DNA from: Desulfoscipio gibsoniae DSM 7213
GTDB lineage: Bacteria > Bacillota > Desulfotomaculia > Desulfotomaculales > Desulfallaceae
Direction: 5' to 3'
Assembly (NCBI RefSeq): GCF_000233715.2
Contig: NC_021184.1
Span: 2,814,001-2,878,000 of the forward strand
Length of the DNA stretch: 64,000 bases
Below are positions 61,663 to 64,000 of the stretch, one piece after another; the first letter of the stretch is position 1, and the number at the start of each line of letters is the position of its first letter. The notes under the pieces are model-generated. The model was not told where the DNA came from, did no database searches, and was given only the letters and a program-made list of their open reading frames with translations. The position numbers and the translations under genes were made by a program.

Positions 61663-63039
61663 TCAGTCCAATGCATGCCTGATAACCTCCCGGGCCAGCG
61701 GGGCTGCCACAGCCCCCCCGGAACCGGCGTTCTCCAACAGCACCGCCACAGCCACCCGGGGCTCCTCTGCCGGAGCAAAACCAACAAACCAGGCATGGCT
61801 CCTGCCATGCGGGTTTTCTGCCGAACCTGTTTTGCCGGCCACCGTAATATCCGGCAGTGCAGCCGCCTTCCCGGTGCCTTGTTTTACCACATCAATCATA
61901 AATTCGCTTAAAGCATTGGCCACTACCGGATCCATGGCCTTGAGCCATTGTTCCGGCTGTTTGTGGCTCGGAACTTTATTTACATCAGTATAGCCCGATA
62001 CTAAATACGGTTTCATAATAACCCCGTCATTAGCTACGGCAGCTGCCAGTAAAGCAGCCTGCAGTGGGCTGATCAGTATTTCGCCCTGCCCGATGGCGCT
62101 GGATGCCAGGTTCGGCCCGTCCATTTTATCGGCCTGGGTAATATTTCCGCTGTATATCGGTAAGGGAAATTCAAACTCTTTACCTATTCCAAACGCCTGG
62201 GCCTCCCGGGTGAATTGCTGTGTGCCCAGAGCCAGACCGTAACGCGCAAAAGCTACATTGCAGGATTGCGCAAAGGCTTTTTTAAAATCCACGCTTCCGT
62301 GCACAGCATTGTCATGAAGCGTAAAGCCGCTTATCTCCAACTGCCCCGTACAGTTTATTGTATCCCCGGCAAGTTCGGGCAAATTAGTCAATAGAGCTGC
62401 AGCGGTAACAATTTTAAAGACTGAACCGGGGGGATAGGCGCCTTGTACAGCACGGTTCAACATGGGCGAGTCCGGGTGGTTCATATAATCCGCTACCTGC
62501 GAGGGTTCATAGTTAGGGTAACTGGCCATGGCCAGCACCTCCCCCGTGGCTGGATTTAATACTACCACGGCCCCTTTTTTACCCGCGAGCAAACCGGTAA
62601 CATATTGCTGCAGCTCGGCATCGATAGTAAGGGTAACATCATTGCCAATACCGGGGTGCCCCAATATACGGTTGCGCAGGTTATTCAACTCATTACCGCC
62701 CTCAAGACCCAATAAAATATTCGCCATGGATTTTTCAATACCGGCAGTCCCGTATTTATTAGAATTATAGCCAACAATATGTGCGGCCGCACTACCCAGC
62801 GGGTATTCCCTGGCATATCCGCCTTCCACCGGAACACTGCGGGCCAGTACCGTGCCTTGCCTATCTACGATATCCCCCCGCTTAATTTGATTTTCCCGAA
62901 CAGCAATACGCGGGTCGGCCGGCGCGGTACCACTGCTAGCCACATGTTTAATATAAAACGGAATCAAGGCCAGGTAAATACAGATTACCGCCAGTCCCGC
63001 AAGTATTAAATATGCCAGCCTGCGTACATTATCTTTCAT
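61663..63039 (-). CDS. Penicillin-binding protein, class B transpeptidase-like
   Basis: 458 residues, short for the class. One membrane helix lies near 10-30; the transpeptidase domain has SxxK as GSVFKIVTA (Ser206, Lys209), SxN as SCN near 262 and KTG as AGKTGSAE near 404. The N-terminal part (GDIVDRQGTVLAR, GIEKSMANILLG) is the small dimerisation domain of FtsI/PbpA. It cross-links peptidoglycan with the FtsW/RodA-type polymerase encoded just upstream; the two overlap by four bases. Confidence 0.93.
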   Translation of the reverse strand: MKDNVRRLAYLILAGLAVICIYLALIPFYIKHVASSGTAPADPRIAVRENQIKRGDIVDRQGTVLARSVPVEGGYAREYPLGSAAAHIVGYNSNKYGTAGIEKSMANILLGLEGGNELNNLRNRILGHPGIGNDVTLTIDAELQQYVTGLLAGKKGAVVVLNPATGEVLAMASYPNYEPSQVADYMNHPDSPMLNRAVQGAYPPGSVFKIVTAAALLTNLPELAGDTINCTGQLEISGFTLHDNAVHGSVDFKKAFAQSCNVAFARYGLALGTQQFTREAQAFGIGKEFEFPLPIYSGNITQADKMDGPNLASSAIGQGEILISPLQAALLAAAVANDGVIMKPYLVSGYTDVNKVPSHKQPEQWLKAMDPVVANALSEFMIDVVKQGTGKAAALPDITVAGKTGSAENPHGRSHAWFVGFAPAEEPRVAVAVLLENAGSGGAVAAPLAREVIRHALD

Positions 63040-64000
63040 AGCTTATTGGCCTCACCGGATATATTAAGCAGCATCCCGGCCAAAATAAAATTGGCCACCA
63101 TTGAACTACCCCCGTAACTAATAAATGGTAAAGTGATACCCGTCATGGGCAATAATTTAGTCACCCCGGCAATTATAATGAATACCTGTAAACCCAAAAT
63201 GGCAGTAAAGCCGGCGGCCATCAACCCGGCATACTCATCTCGCGCCACCAGGGCGATTTTAAAACCGCGGTAAACCAGCAGCATAAACAAAATCATAACG
63301 CCAATGCCACCAAGCAAACCGGTTTCTTCACAAATAGCGGCAAAAATAAAATCAGTGTGTACCGCCGGAATGAACCCGGGAAATCCGGCCCCCAATCCGG
63401 CACCCCAAATACCTCCGTCGTTAATAGCATATAGCGACTGAATGATTTGGTAGCCCGAGCTCTGCGCCGTAGACCAGGGGTTCAGCCAAATAGCCACCCG
63501 GGTATGAACATGACTTACCACCATATAAGCGGCGACCGCCCCGGCAAGAAACATTAACGTACCAAGTAAAATATAGAGCCAACGGGCTGTGGCCATATAT
63601 ACCATAGCTAAAAAGGTGCCAAAATAAATAAGTGCAGTGCCCAGGTCCTTTTGAAATACCAGCACCATCAGTGCCGTCAACCACATTCCTAAAAGTGGCC
63701 CCCATTGCTGAACACCGGGTAAAAAATAAACCCGCTGTTCGCCCGCCTGCAACAGCATGCGGCTTTCCATTAAATAACTGCCCAAAAAAAACACCAACAG
63801 CAGTTTAACAAATTCAGATGGTTGAAAGTGAAACAATCCCAGGTCCAGCCAGCTTTTCGCCCCGCCCAATTCAATACCGAAAAATATAGGCAGCAACAGT
63901 GCTAAAATACCGGCCAGGGCCACCAGGTATTTATAGTCGGCCAAATCGCGATATCGGCGCAGAAAGGTAGTGGTCAAAAACAGCGTTACCAGACCTATAA
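63036..64000 (-). CDS. FtsW/RodA/SpoVE-family glycosyltransferase (N-terminus outside window)
   Basis: At least 320 residues are in frame to the window edge, so the start is missing. About eight of ten membrane helices are visible. Hallmarks are GIELGGAKSWLDLGLFHFQPSEFVK (split by the helix), QKDLGTALIYFGTF, AICEETGLLGG and GITLPFISYGGSSM near the end. SEDS proteins of this type polymerise lipid II into glycan strands. It is paired with the downstream PBP, suggesting a division or elongation pair; which of FtsW, RodA or SpoVE it is cannot be told. Confidence 0.93.
   Translation of the reverse strand, partial: IGLVTLFLTTTFLRRYRDLADYKYLVALAGILALLLPIFFGIELGGAKSWLDLGLFHFQPSEFVKLLLVFFLGSYLMESRMLLQAGEQRVYFLPGVQQWGPLLGMWLTALMVLVFQKDLGTALIYFGTFLAMVYMATARWLYILLGTLMFLAGAVAAYMVVSHVHTRVAIWLNPWSTAQSSGYQIIQSLYAINDGGIWGAGLGAGFPGFIPAVHTDFIFAAICEETGLLGGIGVMILFMLLVYRGFKIALVARDEYAGLMAAGFTAILGLQVFIIIAGVTKLLPMTGITLPFISYGGSSMVANFILAGMLLNISGEANKL

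Noticed and set aside
1-64000. CRISPR array, tRNA, rRNA or defence island
   Set aside because: No regularly spaced repeats, no tRNA cloverleaf or rRNA sequence, and no recognisable restriction, toxin-antitoxin or abortive-infection genes were seen.

Overview
The window reads as chromosome of an anaerobic, endospore-forming Firmicute, most like sulfate-reducing Peptococcaceae (Desulfotomaculum/Desulfoscipio/Pelotomaculum type). The support is a GerA/GerB/GerC germination operon, the spore protease Gpr, an alpha/beta SASP, YlbJ, an AsrABC anaerobic sulfite reductase, a FapR-controlled fatty-acid cluster using FabK, strong GGAGG ribosome binding sites and many TTG/GTG starts. The genus is inference; no rRNA or tRNA gene was found.

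Layout. 0-4.3 kb: truncated chemotaxis receptor, NadR-like ATPase, PadR regulator, Cys/His-rich small protein, haem-type membrane protein and a two-gene permease. 4.3-9.85 kb: a decayed zone around an intact asrABC operon, holding remnants of GGDEF and HD-GYP domains joined head to head, an hcp gene reduced by deletion, a frameshifted chemotaxis-type sensor and a frameshifted trpD. 10-14.4 kb: small acidic protein and the ger operon. 14.7-17.2 kb: PadR operon with a cytosolic WtpA-like protein and a TauE/SafE exporter. 17.5-27 kb (minus): yceD-rpmF, then fapR-plsX-fabH-fabK-fabD-fabG-acpP, then fabF-rnc-ftsY, with a FapR box and promoter before fapR. 27.2-28.5 kb: ylbJ. 28.5-39.4 kb (minus): hydantoinase/oxoprolinase locus with a sigma-54 activator, a fused HyuA-HyuB protein and a separate hyuB-hyuA-DUF1097 operon behind a sigma-54-type promoter. 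39.5-45.3 kb: coaD, rsmD, gpr, SASP, recG, rpmB. 45.4-50.4 kb (minus): FMN-riboswitch operon ribD-ribE-ribBA-ribH plus a nicotinate phosphoribosyltransferase. 50.9-53.9 kb: OpuA-type glycine betaine transporter. 54-58 kb: membrane protein, acetyl-CoA synthetase, small acidic protein and a BusR-like GntR/RCK_C regulator. 58.2-64 kb (minus): division/cell-wall cluster ftsW-like, PBP, PASTA kinase, rsgA, rpe.

How parts fit together. Two PadR loci share a nearly identical element of about 68 bp, which suggests one regulatory logic for the permease locus and the WtpA/TauE operon. The BusR-like protein is a natural candidate regulator of the betaine transporter 4 kb away. The sigma-54 activator probably drives the hyuBA operon. 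The most unusual points are an apparent AUU start of fabK, the shared PadR elements, a 25-bp palindrome filling the spacer of a consensus promoter before the FMN riboswitch, and the cluster of gene ruins around asr. I do not see a clear new defence or mobile system. All calls rest on reading the sequence; no database search was run.
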